From assembly GCF_014204325.1 (NCBI RefSeq), contig NZ_JACHKT010000004.1, positions 163,404 through 227,403 of the forward strand: a stretch of DNA of 64,000 nucleotides, in the 5' to 3' direction. Below are positions 42,929 through 52,584 of this stretch, in pieces (within the stretch, counting starts at the first letter, position 1; each line of letters begins with the position of its first letter). Position numbers and translations under genes: made by a program. The DNA is from Arcicella rosea. Its GTDB lineage: Bacteria; Bacteroidota; Bacteroidia; Cytophagales; Spirosomataceae. The notes beneath the pieces were generated by a model, which was not told the DNA's origin, ran no database searches, and saw only the letters and a list, made by a program, of their open reading frames with translations.

Positions 42929-44872
42929 TTAATCTACTCTTTTCAATACTACATTTTCTACTGGACGAATAATCAAAGGTACTTTCTCAACCTTTACCGC
43001 ACTGGTATCAAGCCCAAACCATTTGTCTTCTGAAGGAGTAAAGTCTTTGATAAAGAAGTAAGCCTTCATGATTAAACCTTCTATAAGCGATAATTTATTA
43101 TCAAACGACAAGAATTTCTCTAACACTACAAAACGGAAATCTCCAATTACATTTTGTTTATTCAGGGATTCATAACGAGAAGTAATATCAACTTCACCTT
43201 TTTTCACCATATCTTCTACTACTTTTCGGAAGTAAAGATTTATTCTTTGTTCAACCCTAAAACCCAATCTGAAATTTACTTTAATCACATCGTCGGGCTC
43301 AATAACGCTTACTTTATATTCCATTGTATATGGATCATCCATCGTATCAACGTGGACAAACCAATAAATATCTGCTCTTTTTGGGCGTTTTTGAAAGATA
43401 GAGTAAATAATTTTAGATTCTATTTCACTGGTTCTAGCCGCATTCGACATAAATACTAAGTGCGTTGCGTACTTAGGAATACTCATATCTCGGCTAAGTT
43501 CTTTCAAAGGTTCAATATAGTCAGCGAGTTTTACGTATTCAGTCAATCGCATTTTAATGATATTGGCTCTAAACCAAATTACCATTAAAGCAATAATCGC
43601 TGCCGCAATAAACAATGAAACATATCCACCATGAACAAATTTACGAAGGTTTGCTACCAAGAAAGCCCCTTCAATCGAAACGTAAAGAATGATAAAACCT
43701 ACGACCCACCACATATCAACTTTTCGAGTATGGAGGTAATATGCCATCAAAGCGGTGGTCATTAGCATCGTCATGGTAATCGCTAAACCGTATGCAGCTT
43801 CCATATTGGCAGATTCTTTAAACCATAAAACCACGCCTACACAACCCAACCATAAGAAAATATTCATACTTGGCACATACAATTGTCCTTTTTGGTCGGA
43901 AGGATAATGTAAACGAACCTTGGGCCAAAAATTCAAACGGATAGCTTCTGAAACTAAAGTGAAAGAACCCGAAATTAAGGCTTGGCTGGCAATTACGGCT
44001 GCTGCGGTAGCAATAGCAATTCCCCAAATCAAGAACCATTCTGGCATTAATTCAAAAATTGGTTTACGTCCGTTTAGTAATTGTCCATTTTGTGAAATCA
44101 ACCATGCTCCTTGTCCGAAGTATTGAAGTAGCAAGGCGATTTTTACAAAAATCCAACTGATTCTAATATTTCCACGACCGCAATGTCCTAAATCAGAATA
44201 CAAAGCTTCTGCTCCTGTTGTACACAAGAAAACTGCTCCTAAAAGCCAGAATCCGCTTTCTCCTCCATGCGAATTTGTCAACAAATCGTAGGCATAATAT
44301 GGAGATAATGCTTTTAGAACTGTCCAGTCTTGTGCAATCCAAATAATTCCAAAGAAAGCCAACATCGAAAACCAAATCAACATAATTGGACCAAAAGCTC
44401 TACCAACTACTTTAGTACCAAAGATTTGGAACATAAATAAGCCCGTAATAATAGCGAGTACAATCGGAACCGTTTGAAGATCAGGATAAATTTTCAGAAG
44501 CCCTTCAATGGCAGAAGCTACCGAAATTGGCGGAGTAATTACTCCATCTGCTAGAAGTGTTGAGGCTCCAATTACAGCAGGAAAAGTAAGCCATTTTGCA
44601 TGACGTCTCACCAATGCGAAAAGAGCTAAGATACCACCTTCACCACGGTTGTCAGCTCGAAGAATTAAGATTACATACTTGAAGGTGGTTTGCAGCGTCA
44701 ATGTCCAAAAAATACATGATAGTCCGCCGAGAACAGTTCTCTCATCTATTGGCACAGTACCAATAATCGACTGCATTACGTAGAGTGGCGAAGTACCAAT
44801 ATCACCATAAATAATTCCCATCGCTACCAGCAGACCCGCTGCGGTTGCTTTGTCCATACTTTTATGTTCCAT
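42929..44872 (-). CDS. kup: Low-affinity potassium transporter Kup
   Basis: Kup imports K+ with protons. The 647-residue protein opens with the diagnostic GIIYGDIGTSPLYVMQSI and FWTLTLQTTFKYVILILRADNRGEGG, has about twelve membrane helices to around residue 450, and ends in a hydrophilic C-terminal domain. The length matches the family (620-650). It lies upstream of the epimerase gene with a 23-bp gap. The upstream region has only a one-mismatch -7 box, so the promoter is not assigned. Confidence 0.94.
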   Translation of the reverse strand: MEHKSMDKATAAGLLVAMGIIYGDIGTSPLYVMQSIIGTVPIDERTVLGGLSCIFWTLTLQTTFKYVILILRADNRGEGGILALFALVRRHAKWLTFPAVIGASTLLADGVITPPISVASAIEGLLKIYPDLQTVPIVLAIITGLFMFQIFGTKVVGRAFGPIMLIWFSMLAFFGIIWIAQDWTVLKALSPYYAYDLLTNSHGGESGFWLLGAVFLCTTGAEALYSDLGHCGRGNIRISWIFVKIALLLQYFGQGAWLISQNGQLLNGRKPIFELMPEWFLIWGIAIATAAAVIASQALISGSFTLVSEAIRLNFWPKVRLHYPSDQKGQLYVPSMNIFLWLGCVGVVLWFKESANMEAAYGLAITMTMLMTTALMAYYLHTRKVDMWWVVGFIILYVSIEGAFLVANLRKFVHGGYVSLFIAAAIIALMVIWFRANIIKMRLTEYVKLADYIEPLKELSRDMSIPKYATHLVFMSNAARTSEIESKIIYSIFQKRPKRADIYWFVHVDTMDDPYTMEYKVSVIEPDDVIKVNFRLGFRVEQRINLYFRKVVEDMVKKGEVDITSRYESLNKQNVIGDFRFVVLEKFLSFDNKLSLIEGLIMKAYFFIKDFTPSEDKWFGLDTSAVKVEKVPLIIRPVENVVLKRVD

Positions 44873-45003
44873 AAAGAGGAAGCAATTATAACACCGATGG
44901 TTACAATTTTTTATTGGTTAAGTAAAATTTTATTCAAAAAAAGGCAGATTTTTGTCTGAATTGCAAGCAAATATAATACCTCTTCTGGATTAATTCCATC
45001 ATT

Positions 45004-45036
45004 CAAAAAAAGACCTCTAATTTCCTAGAAGTCTTT
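45004..45036 (-). terminator. Rho-independent terminator
   Basis: On the minus strand AAAGACTTCTA/TTAGAGGTCTTT is followed by a seven-T run, about 40 bp beyond the stop of the haem/copper lipoprotein gene. Confidence 0.8.
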
Positions 45037-45073
45037 ATCATTTTTTAGTTCCCTTTTTTTAGCCTTTTTCACT

Positions 45074-46453
45074 TTATTCTTCATAATAATAACCAAAAAT
45101 AATGTCCATTTCATCCTCAGAAGTTAGTCCAAATGAAATAGTTTTATCGGAAGTATTATTATAAGTAACGATGGATGTAAGTCCTTCTCCTTTTTTCAAA
45201 GTAATTGGTGTCGAATAGTTTATAATCGCTGGATGTTCCCAGTCGGTACTTTCATAAACTACTTCCCCATTTCTAACACCACCCAGAATTTTAATCACAA
45301 ATTTTTGTCCATATTTATGATTATGTGAAGTCAATGAAACCACTTTTACAGCTGTATTAAATTTAAAATCTTTCGTAACTGTTGTAATGGTTTTTGCTGG
45401 TAAACTGAAATTAGTGTTATTAAAATCTATGGTTTTTACCACATATTTTACTTTTGATTTATCCACCGTGTAAAGATTTACATTATTCTCGCCAAAATGA
45501 ATATCTGTAGTTTTGTTAAAATAATGTGGATTCAAATCAATCGTCATGCCAGCGGGTAAGAGTAAAGCTGTTCCTTCTGGAAAAGTATATTCCTGACTAG
45601 CATTTGTTCCTCCGCCTAAAAAAACATGATTTGACATTTGAATTGCCGTCAATAGATTTAATGAATTGTCTGCATTACGCAAATCTCTGATGGTATTGAT
45701 GGCTGGTAAAGTACTTGTACTTTTATCCCTAAAATCATATAAAACCATGTGATGGCTATTGGGACGAGACTGAAACTTAAGTTTATTCACATAAACATCA
45801 ACTGTATTGCCTACTGTTTTTCTGATAAAAAGTTCTCTTTCAAAATTTGGCTGAATGGTAAATTTTTCAACTTTCATTTGATAACCTGTCATTCCTTCTT
45901 CTTGAGGAGTTTGCATGGTTTTGAAATCATCGCTTGTAGAAGTACTTGGCGTTGTATCGTCCAATAAAGTTTTATCCACCACATCGCCAGTTTTGGGTGC
46001 ACCTGCTTCTATCCAACGACGTACAAATTCTATTTGTCCAACCGAAAGAGCCTTTCCACCCAAAGGCATTGGCGAAGCATACTGCTTGCCTCCATGATGA
46101 GAGGCATCCCAATTCAATTTATGGTAAAACAAACTCTCTAAAGATTTAAAGGCTTTTACTCTGAGATGTCCATCTGCTTTTGAAAGCTCATTTTTAGGCA
46201 CAACACCCACTAAATTGGCATAAGTGACCGATTTTTCTAGTACTAATCCATGTTGTGCATAAGTGGCATCTGAAGTAGCAGCATGACAGCCCGCCGTAGC
46301 ACAAGTAGGTGTGATGATTCTATCTTGCAGTAAAGAAAAACTTGAAGTTTCTTTGGCTGGTTGTTTATCATCTACTGCATTTTTAGAACACGACGCTATT
46401 ATTAAACAGCCAAAAGACAATAAGATAATATTATAATAAAGGTACTTCTTCAT
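45074..46453 (-). CDS. Lipoprotein joining a c-type haem domain to a PHM/DBH-like copper monooxygenase domain
   Basis: The lipobox IIASC puts the lipid on C22. Residues about 40-155 look like a cytochrome c domain: haem motif CATAGCH (C51, C56, H57), a likely axial methionine in SPMPLGG (M129), and the typical end VRRWIEAGAP. Residues about 195-459 match the copper type II ascorbate-dependent monooxygenase fold with all candidate copper ligands: H234-H235 (NSHHMVLYD), H310 (NPHYFN), H377/H379 (SHNHKYG) and M449 (SEDEMD). The enzymatic substrate is unknown. The haem motif has four residues between the cysteines instead of two. It ends upstream of kup with a terminator between them. Confidence 0.8.
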   Translation of the reverse strand: MKKYLYYNIILLSFGCLIIASCSKNAVDDKQPAKETSSFSLLQDRIITPTCATAGCHAATSDATYAQHGLVLEKSVTYANLVGVVPKNELSKADGHLRVKAFKSLESLFYHKLNWDASHHGGKQYASPMPLGGKALSVGQIEFVRRWIEAGAPKTGDVVDKTLLDDTTPSTSTSDDFKTMQTPQEEGMTGYQMKVEKFTIQPNFERELFIRKTVGNTVDVYVNKLKFQSRPNSHHMVLYDFRDKSTSTLPAINTIRDLRNADNSLNLLTAIQMSNHVFLGGGTNASQEYTFPEGTALLLPAGMTIDLNPHYFNKTTDIHFGENNVNLYTVDKSKVKYVVKTIDFNNTNFSLPAKTITTVTKDFKFNTAVKVVSLTSHNHKYGQKFVIKILGGVRNGEVVYESTDWEHPAIINYSTPITLKKGEGLTSIVTYNNTSDKTISFGLTSEDEMDIIFGYYYEE

Positions 46454-46795
46454 AATCGTCTTGTATTGGATTTTCCTAAAATTTCTGATTTAACATGAAT
46501 AAACACTCTTGATAATAGATAAACGAATGAACGAAATGTTTACGTAAGTGAAGTACGGCAAATTATACAAAAAGGTACTGATTTCTTGTAAAAAACTTTT
46601 TTAGCATATAATTGAATAAAAGCATTTTACGAATCATCATTTAATCTTTGTGCAACTTTTGAAGCAAAAACACCATCTTTGAAAATAACGCTCAAAACAT
46701 TCAACTAACAATACCGTTTATCAAAAAACAATAGTTACTTTGTCAGTAAATCTATTAATTGTTTCTTTTTCTAAAATTCAACCAACCTACTTCGC
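46454..46795. other. Divergent control region of the haem/copper lipoprotein and M16 peptidase genes
   Basis: A 342-bp AT-rich gap between two divergent genes. A one-mismatch -7 box TTACTTTG lies at 46735-46742, 54 bp before the peptidase start. No repeat or RNA structure was recognised. Confidence 0.4.
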
Positions 46796-49747
46796 ATGAA
46801 AAACCTTAGGTTATCTCTGCTGGGAGTCGTGTTATCGCTACTTCTAAACACGCTAGCATTTGCTCAAAAAACTTTTGATTGGAAAACAGCCTCTTCTGCT
46901 GGCTATACTTACAAATATGTAAGTAACGACCCAATGAAAGCTCGTTTTTACACATTACCTAACGGATTGACTGTAATCCTTAGCGAAAACCACAAAGAAC
47001 CACGTATCGCTGCTTTGATTCCTACTCGTGCTGGCTCTAATACCGACCCAAGAACTAATACTGGTCTTGCCCATTATTTAGAACACATGTTGTTCAAAGG
47101 AACTGACAAATTTGGTTCGCTTGATTGGTCAAAAGAAAAACCATTACTTGACCAAGTTGATGCTCTTTACGAAAAGTACAATAAAACAACAGATTCATCA
47201 CAACGTAAAGCTATTTACAAGGAAATCGACCGAGTATCTGGAGAAGCTGCCAAATTTGCTATCGCTAATGAGTACGATAAAATGATGGCTTCGATGGGTG
47301 GACAAGGCACGAATGCTTTTACTTCTTATGAACAAACAGTTTATACAGAAGACATTCCCGCTAACGCCATCGACCGCTTTTTGAAATTACAAGGCGAACG
47401 TTTCCGCAACCCAATTCTTCGTATTTTCCACACAGAATTAGAAGCAGTTTACGAAGAAAAAAATCGTAGTTTAGATAACGATGGCTGGAAAGTTTATGAA
47501 GCTCGTAACGCTGCATTGTTCCCAACACATAATTACGGACAACAAACAACTATTGGAACGATTGAACACTTGAAAAACCCTTCTTTGGTTGAAATCCGCA
47601 ATTACTTCAAAAAATACTATGTGCCAAACAACATGGCAATCATCATGGTGGGCGATTTCAATTCTGATGTTTTAATCAAAAAAATTGAAGCTTCTTTCAA
47701 ATACATGGTTGCAAAACCAGTGCAAGAATACAAGTCAGCACCAGAAGCACCAATTACTGCCCCATTGGTTCGTGAAGTATTTGGTCCTACTCCAGATGCC
47801 CTTACCATTGCTTGGCGTTGGTCTGGTTCTTTAAATGCTAAAGAGAAAATCATTGGTACAATTGTAGATGAATTGATGTCGAATTCAAAAGCTGGTTTAA
47901 TTGACTTAAACTTAGTGAAAGCTCAAAAAGTATTAAGAGCAAGCTGTAGCCCAGAATGGAACAAAGATTATGCCGTTTGGCAAATGACTGGTTCACCTAA
48001 AAAAGACCAAAGTCTTGATGAAGTAAAAGCATTATTGTTAGGCGAATTAGATAAATTGAAATCTGGAACTTTTGATGAATCTATCATCAAAGCGATTGCA
48101 GCCAATTATAAAATGAATGCCATTCAAGGTTTAGAAAACAATTCTTCTCGTGCTTATAGCTTGCTTGAAAGTTTTGTAGCCGATAAAGCTAATAATTGGA
48201 CTGATTATGTGGCTATCAACGATGCTTTGGGCAAAGTAACAAAACAAGATGTAATGGATTTCGCTAAAAAATACTGTGGCGATGGCTACGTAATTGTTTA
48301 CAAACGCAAAGGAACAGACACTAATATTACTAAAGTTGATAAGCCAGCCATTACGCCAGTAGAAGTAAACCGTGAAGCACAGTCTGAATTTTTGAAAGAT
48401 GTAAACACAACGGCGATGTCGAACATCGAACCAAAATGGTTGGATTTTAATAAAGATATTAAAAAAGGTAAAGTTGGGACTTTAGAAGCGTTGACTGTTA
48501 AAAATACAGATAACGACCTTTTCCGTTTAAGCTACCGTTTTGATATGGGTTCTTGGAATAGCAAAGTATTGCCAATTGCCTTACAATATTTACAGTTTGT
48601 AGGTACTGATAAAATGAACGCTGAACAAATCAGTACTGCATTTTATCGTTTAGCGAGTAATTTCAATACTTCATATACCGACCACCACATTACTTTAGCG
48701 ATGTCGGGCTTGAACGAAAATTTTGCTAAAACAGTAAGTCTTTTTGAAGATTTATTAACTAAATGCAAGAAAGACGATGCCGCTTTAGAATTACTAAAAG
48801 GTAGATTGTTAAAGCAAAGAAGCGATGCTAAATTAAATAAAGGAGCAATTTTACAAGGTTTGGCTACTTACGCATCTTATGGTGCTAAAAATCCAAGAAA
48901 TACTTTACAGTTCACAGATGCTGAATTGAAAGCCTTGAAGTCAGAGGATTTAATCAGTTTCTTGCACGATTTATTCTCGTACAAACATGCTGTAGTTTAT
49001 TATGGACCAAAATCTGTTGAAGAGTTAGCGGTAGCATTGAAAGGCGTTCACCAAATCAATACTACTTTCAAAGCTGATTTACCTCTAATAGCAGATTTCA
49101 AAATGGAATCGCCAACTAAACCAGCAGTATTATTTACAGATTATGACATGGTTCAGGCTGAAATCAACTGGGTGCGTCCAACAATTCCGTTTAGTCCATC
49201 AGAAACTCCAATTGTAGAATTATACAATAATTACTTCGGTGGTGGTATGTCGTCAATTGTATTCCAAACCATTCGTGAGTCTAAGGCTTTGGCATATTCT
49301 ACTTATGCTTTTTACCAAACACCAAATACCAAAGATGAGAAGTATCGTATGATTGCTTACATCGGTACACAAGCAGATAAAATTCATGAATCAATTGCTG
49401 GAATGGATGAATTATTGAACGAATTTCCTTCGTCTGAAAAGAATTTGGAAACTGCTATCGCAAGCATGAAAAAGAATTATCAGACAGAAAGAATTACGCA
49501 AGACAACATCATTTATACTTATCTGAATGGTCTTGACAAAGGCGTAAAAACAGATGAGCGTCAGGCGATTTATCAGGCTTTGGATAAACTAACTTTGGCC
49601 GATTTGAAGAAATTCCAAGATACTTTATTGGCTAAAAAACCATATTCGATGTGCATTGTTGCTTCTGAGAAAAAAGTAAACTTAGAAGATTTGAAAAAAT
49701 ACGGAGAAGTAAAGAAATTGACTTTGGAAGACGTGTTTGGATATTAA
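46796..49747 (+). CDS. M16 family zinc metallopeptidase (two-domain, exported)
   Basis: The 983-residue protein starts with a signal peptide (MKNLRLSLLGVVLSLLLNTLAFAQ). The inverted zinc motif HYLEH (H93, E96, H97) is followed by the distal glutamate in HTELEAVYEEKNRSLD near residue 220, so the N-terminal M16 unit is catalytically complete. A second pair of M16-like domains fills the C-terminal half without a zinc motif. This is the pitrilysin/insulinase arrangement used to degrade peptides, here in the periplasm or at the surface. Monocistronic, with a palindromic AGCT-type repeat after the stop. Confidence 0.93.
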   Translation: MKNLRLSLLGVVLSLLLNTLAFAQKTFDWKTASSAGYTYKYVSNDPMKARFYTLPNGLTVILSENHKEPRIAALIPTRAGSNTDPRTNTGLAHYLEHMLFKGTDKFGSLDWSKEKPLLDQVDALYEKYNKTTDSSQRKAIYKEIDRVSGEAAKFAIANEYDKMMASMGGQGTNAFTSYEQTVYTEDIPANAIDRFLKLQGERFRNPILRIFHTELEAVYEEKNRSLDNDGWKVYEARNAALFPTHNYGQQTTIGTIEHLKNPSLVEIRNYFKKYYVPNNMAIIMVGDFNSDVLIKKIEASFKYMVAKPVQEYKSAPEAPITAPLVREVFGPTPDALTIAWRWSGSLNAKEKIIGTIVDELMSNSKAGLIDLNLVKAQKVLRASCSPEWNKDYAVWQMTGSPKKDQSLDEVKALLLGELDKLKSGTFDESIIKAIAANYKMNAIQGLENNSSRAYSLLESFVADKANNWTDYVAINDALGKVTKQDVMDFAKKYCGDGYVIVYKRKGTDTNITKVDKPAITPVEVNREAQSEFLKDVNTTAMSNIEPKWLDFNKDIKKGKVGTLEALTVKNTDNDLFRLSYRFDMGSWNSKVLPIALQYLQFVGTDKMNAEQISTAFYRLASNFNTSYTDHHITLAMSGLNENFAKTVSLFEDLLTKCKKDDAALELLKGRLLKQRSDAKLNKGAILQGLATYASYGAKNPRNTLQFTDAELKALKSEDLISFLHDLFSYKHAVVYYGPKSVEELAVALKGVHQINTTFKADLPLIADFKMESPTKPAVLFTDYDMVQAEINWVRPTIPFSPSETPIVELYNNYFGGGMSSIVFQTIRESKALAYSTYAFYQTPNTKDEKYRMIAYIGTQADKIHESIAGMDELLNEFPSSEKNLETAIASMKKNYQTERITQDNIIYTYLNGLDKGVKTDERQAIYQALDKLTLADLKKFQDTLLAKKPYSMCIVASEKKVNLEDLKKYGEVKKLTLEDVFGY

Positions 49748-49751
49748 TTTA

Positions 49752-49831
49752 GCTATCAGTCTTCGGTTATCGGTCATCAGTTTTCAGGTATCAAAAATGA
49801 TATCCGAAAGCTGATGACTGATAGCCGAAAC
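49752..49831. repeat. AGCT-rich palindromic repeat, locus 4 (hairpin)
   Basis: CGGTCATCAGTTTTCAGGTA then TC (49771-49792) pairs with GATATCCGAAAGCTGATGAC then TG (49799-49820) around an AAAAAT loop, with a few mismatches. It lies between the M16 peptidase gene and yraN. Confidence 0.6.
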
Positions 49832-49847
49832 CCTATACCGAAAAACA

Positions 49848-50201
49848 ATGGCAGAACACCTTGAAACAGGCAAAAAAGCCGAAGACATCGCAGCCAATTT
49901 TCTCATTGAAAAAGGCTACAAAATCCTACACAGAAATTATCGCTATGGTCGAGCAGAAATTGACTTGATTGTACGCAAAGGAATCTTCCTAGTATTCGTT
50001 GAAGTAAAATCACTTACCAACACAAAATTCGGAATGCCCGAAATTGGTGTGAATAAACACAAAGTAGCGATGGTAACCAAAGCCGCCGACTTTTATGTGT
50101 TTAAAAACAATTGGCATCAACAAATTCGCTTTGATATTGTAGCTGTAATTTTCAAGAACGACACTGTTGAAGTATCACATTTTGAAGATGCTTTTTATTG
50201 A
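49848..50201 (+). CDS. yraN: YraN (UPF0102) family endonuclease-like protein
   Basis: The 117-residue protein has the UPF0102 pattern: GKKAEDIAANFLIEKGYKILHRNYR at the N terminus, then the PD-(D/E)XK-like core RAEIDLIVRKGIFLVFVEVK, with aspartate, glutamate and lysine in the expected order, and a basic RFDIVAV strand. The fold resembles Holliday-junction resolvases, but no activity has been clearly assigned to the family. It is preceded by an AGCT-type hairpin and is convergent with msrC, with an 8-bp gap. Confidence 0.92.
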   Translation: MAEHLETGKKAEDIAANFLIEKGYKILHRNYRYGRAEIDLIVRKGIFLVFVEVKSLTNTKFGMPEIGVNKHKVAMVTKAADFYVFKNNWHQQIRFDIVAVIFKNDTVEVSHFEDAFY

Positions 50202-50209
50202 TTGAAAAT

Positions 50210-50698
50210 CTATACTACCATTGCTTCAATCAATTGAATGATTTGCGATAAACCTGCGGCATCTACTTCCGAAAAATCGTTTAGCTCGTCAGAATCCATA
50301 TCAAGTACTAAAAATACTTCTCCATTTTTATCCTTCGCAGGTAAAACGATTTCAGATTTTGAAGCAGAAGAACAAGCAATATGTCCAGGGAAAGCCTCAA
50401 CATCTGGCACAATCACAATTTCCTTGGTAGTATAAGCATGTCCGCAAACACCTTTATTGAAGTGGATACGAGTACAAGCGATTGGCCCTTGGAAAGGCCC
50501 TAACACCAATTGGTTTTCTTTTTTAAGATAAAATCCAACCCAAAAGAAATTAAAAGCTTCTTTTAAAGCGGCTGAAATATTAGCAAGATTTGCCGTCAAA
50601 TCGCTTTCACCAGCAACAAGTGCTTTGATTTGTGGCAATAAACTTTCATAAATTTCTTGACGGTTCGTCGTTGATGGAAGATATAAACTTTCAGACAT
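50210..50698 (-). CDS. msrC: Free methionine-(R)-sulfoxide reductase (GAF type)
   Basis: fRMsr reduces free methionine-R-sulfoxide and protects against oxidative stress. The 162-residue GAF domain keeps the three redox cysteines: C75 (PIACTRIHF), C85 (KGVCGHAY) and C109 (GHIACSSASKSEIV), with the same spacing as C84, C94 and C118 of the E. coli enzyme. The flanking FFWVGFYL and LGPFQGP segments are also typical. It begins 3 bp after the stop of the 164-residue gene upstream, so the two form an operon. Confidence 0.92.
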   Translation of the reverse strand: MSESLYLPSTTNRQEIYESLLPQIKALVAGESDLTANLANISAALKEAFNFFWVGFYLKKENQLVLGPFQGPIACTRIHFNKGVCGHAYTTKEIVIVPDVEAFPGHIACSSASKSEIVLPAKDKNGEVFLVLDMDSDELNDFSEVDAAGLSQIIQLIEAMVV

Positions 50699-50701
50699 AT
50701 T

Positions 50702-51196
50702 TTAGACAGTAGTATTTTGGAAGTAACGTTTCATCCAGCTTTGGGCTGCACTTACTTGCCAAGTATTTTTAAAATCGCCAATATTAGCAACTAGATTGTT
50801 GAAAATTAAGGTTTCAGGATGAATAATTCCTTCCGCTACCATTGCTTTGATTTTCAACATTTCTACACTTTGAATAGCATCTTCATGAATAAAAGCGATA
50901 GAACGGTCGAAGAAATTAAGATTCATTTCGGCACCAAGTTCTTTTAACCAACGAGTAGAAGCATCAATTGAACAGCCAGAAGCTTGATTCTGTACTTCAT
51001 CCACCGCTACAACGATAAAGCGATTATGAAATATTTTCACAGAACCTACCAATGGCACACCATGTGCCGCCCATTGATTTACTTGTGCTTCAAGGGTTTC
51101 TTGCACATAAATAAATTCAGCATCGCTTAAATTTTTATCGGTTTGATATACCCAAACACGGGCATAATCTGGCATTTTTTCAAAAGGAATAAACAT
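50702..51196 (-). CDS. Conserved Bacteroidota protein, often mislabelled 'ABC transporter ATPase'
   Basis: The 164-residue protein opens MFIPFEKMPDYARVWVYQTD and has a conserved centre VAVDEVQNQASGCSIDASTRWLKELG. Relatives in Bacteroidota are frequently named ABC transporter ATPase, but no Walker A, signature or Walker B motif is present, so that name is not supported. It looks like a small cytosolic alpha/beta protein with a conserved cysteine (SGCSID). It is the first gene of a tight operon with msrC (3-bp gap), which hints at a stress or redox link. Function unknown. Confidence 0.8.
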   Translation of the reverse strand: MFIPFEKMPDYARVWVYQTDKNLSDAEFIYVQETLEAQVNQWAAHGVPLVGSVKIFHNRFIVVAVDEVQNQASGCSIDASTRWLKELGAEMNLNFFDRSIAFIHEDAIQSVEMLKIKAMVAEGIIHPETLIFNNLVANIGDFKNTWQVSAAQSWMKRYFQNTTV

Positions 51197-51348
51197 AGTT
51201 TTTGTGTTTTCTTTTTCACTAAACAGATAATGGATTTTAAGTAAAATCAGTTCCTAAATAGTCGGAATCGATTGAGTGAAAACAAGCATTGAAGCCCATT
51301 TGTCAGAAATCCCATCTCAAATAAGACACAATGCAAACAAAAATCTCG

Positions 51349-51356
51349 TACTTTTG
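51349..51356 (+). promoter_or_regulatory. -7 promoter box (TACTTTTG) of crtZ
   Basis: TACTTTTG matches TAnnTTTG and lies 52 bp before the ATG at 51409. No -33 TTG at normal spacing was found. Confidence 0.4.
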
Positions 51357-51408
51357 GTTAAGTCTATAATTGATTGGACACTGAATTCATCCCATAAACT
51401 TAATCAAA

Positions 51409-51864
51409 ATGCTTATCAGAGTTGCTTTATTATTCGGTACTTTTTTATTGATGGAAGGAACGGCTTGGTTTACACACAAGTACATCATGCACGGTTTTAT
51501 GTGGCGTTGGCATCGTTCGCACCATGTGCATCATAATGAAGTATTAGAAAAAAATGATTTGTTTGCTTTGGTTTTCTCTACGGTTTCAATCGCAACAATT
51601 GCTTTGGGGAATTTCAATCCAGACTTTTGGTACTTATTTTGGATTGGCTTAGGCGTTACGATGTATGGAATTTTCTACTTTATTTTCCATGATGTGATTG
51701 TTCACCGCAGAATCAAAATCAAATTTGTGGCAAAACATCCTTACATGAAACGTATCATGAAAGCACATTATGTTCATCACAAAGTACATGAGCGTGAAGG
51801 TGCAGAGGCTTTTGGTTTTTTGTATGCACCAAAAAAGTACGATGACACAAAAGTGAAATCTTAA
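51409..51864 (+). CDS. crtZ: Beta-carotene hydroxylase (fatty-acid hydroxylase superfamily)
   Basis: CrtZ adds 3-hydroxyl groups to beta-carotene to give zeaxanthin. The 151-residue membrane protein has the di-iron histidine clusters in the CrtZ order: HKYIMHGFMWRWHRSHHVHH near residues 23-42, HDVIVHRR near 103, and HYVHHKVHERE near 123. Three or four hydrophobic helices lie between. The NDLFALVFS stretch after the first cluster is typical of CrtZ. The rest of the carotenoid pathway is not in the window. Its stop overlaps the convergent exonuclease gene by 4 bp. Confidence 0.88.
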   Translation: MLIRVALLFGTFLLMEGTAWFTHKYIMHGFMWRWHRSHHVHHNEVLEKNDLFALVFSTVSIATIALGNFNPDFWYLFWIGLGVTMYGIFYFIFHDVIVHRRIKIKFVAKHPYMKRIMKAHYVHHKVHEREGAEAFGFLYAPKKYDDTKVKS

Positions 51865-52583
51865 ATTCTTTCGATATTTTCTTCCTTCACCAAATCCATA
51901 TTTTGGTACTTCAAAAATACTTGTGCCAAAACAATAATGTCTTCACGACAATAGGAAGCAATTTTTGGCAAATCGTTTTCTTTGTGATAAGTAAAATTTA
52001 CTTTATCGCCACTGAGTTCCCCTTTACTACTTGGAATATCAAAAATACAAGCCAATAAATCCAGCGAAATGTAGTGTTTTTTATCGCCAAATTTCCACAT
52101 TTCTAAAGTATCAAAGTGTTGAATTTCCCAAGGTTTTTTGCCAGCAATCTGCAAAGCCCTTGGAATTTCGACGCTATTTACCAACATTCTTCTGCACAAA
52201 TAGGGATAATCAAATTCTTTTCCATTGTGGGCACAAAATGCCAAATCAGCTTTGTACTTTTTCTCAATAAGATTTTTGAATTCACGCAAAAGTGCTGCCT
52301 CGTTGTCTCCGCTGATAGATTTTACTTTCAAACAAATTTCTTGCTCTTCATTCCAATGAAAAAAACCTAAACCAATCGACACAATTTTACCAAATTCAGC
52401 ATAAATTCCTGCACGGTCAAAGTAAAATTCTTCTTCATTTAATTGATTGGGATTACCTAAAAAACTGGCTTTATGTTGCCACAAAGCTTTCATTCTGTCG
52501 GAAAGTAAATTGAAATTACTTTCTCCAGAAACCGTTTCAATGTCGATAAATAATAGGTTTTTAGCAAACTTCTGAAAGTCCAT
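51861..52583 (-). CDS. DnaQ-like 3'-5' exonuclease
   Basis: The 240-residue protein has the DEDDy exonuclease motifs: Exo I LLFIDIETVSG (D14, E16), Exo II AHNGKEFDYPYLCRR, and Exo III YCREDIIVLAQVF with the tyrosine. It belongs with the 'predicted 3'-5' exonuclease similar to the PolB exonuclease domain' found in many Bacteroidota. It probably trims single-stranded DNA or RNA ends, but its biological role is unclear. It is convergent with crtZ (4-bp overlap) and preceded by long intergenic repeats. Confidence 0.85.
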   Translation of the reverse strand: MDFQKFAKNLLFIDIETVSGESNFNLLSDRMKALWQHKASFLGNPNQLNEEEFYFDRAGIYAEFGKIVSIGLGFFHWNEEQEICLKVKSISGDNEAALLREFKNLIEKKYKADLAFCAHNGKEFDYPYLCRRMLVNSVEIPRALQIAGKKPWEIQHFDTLEMWKFGDKKHYISLDLLACIFDIPSSKGELSGDKVNFTYHKENDLPKIASYCREDIIVLAQVFLKYQNMDLVKEENIERI

Positions 52584-52584
52584 A

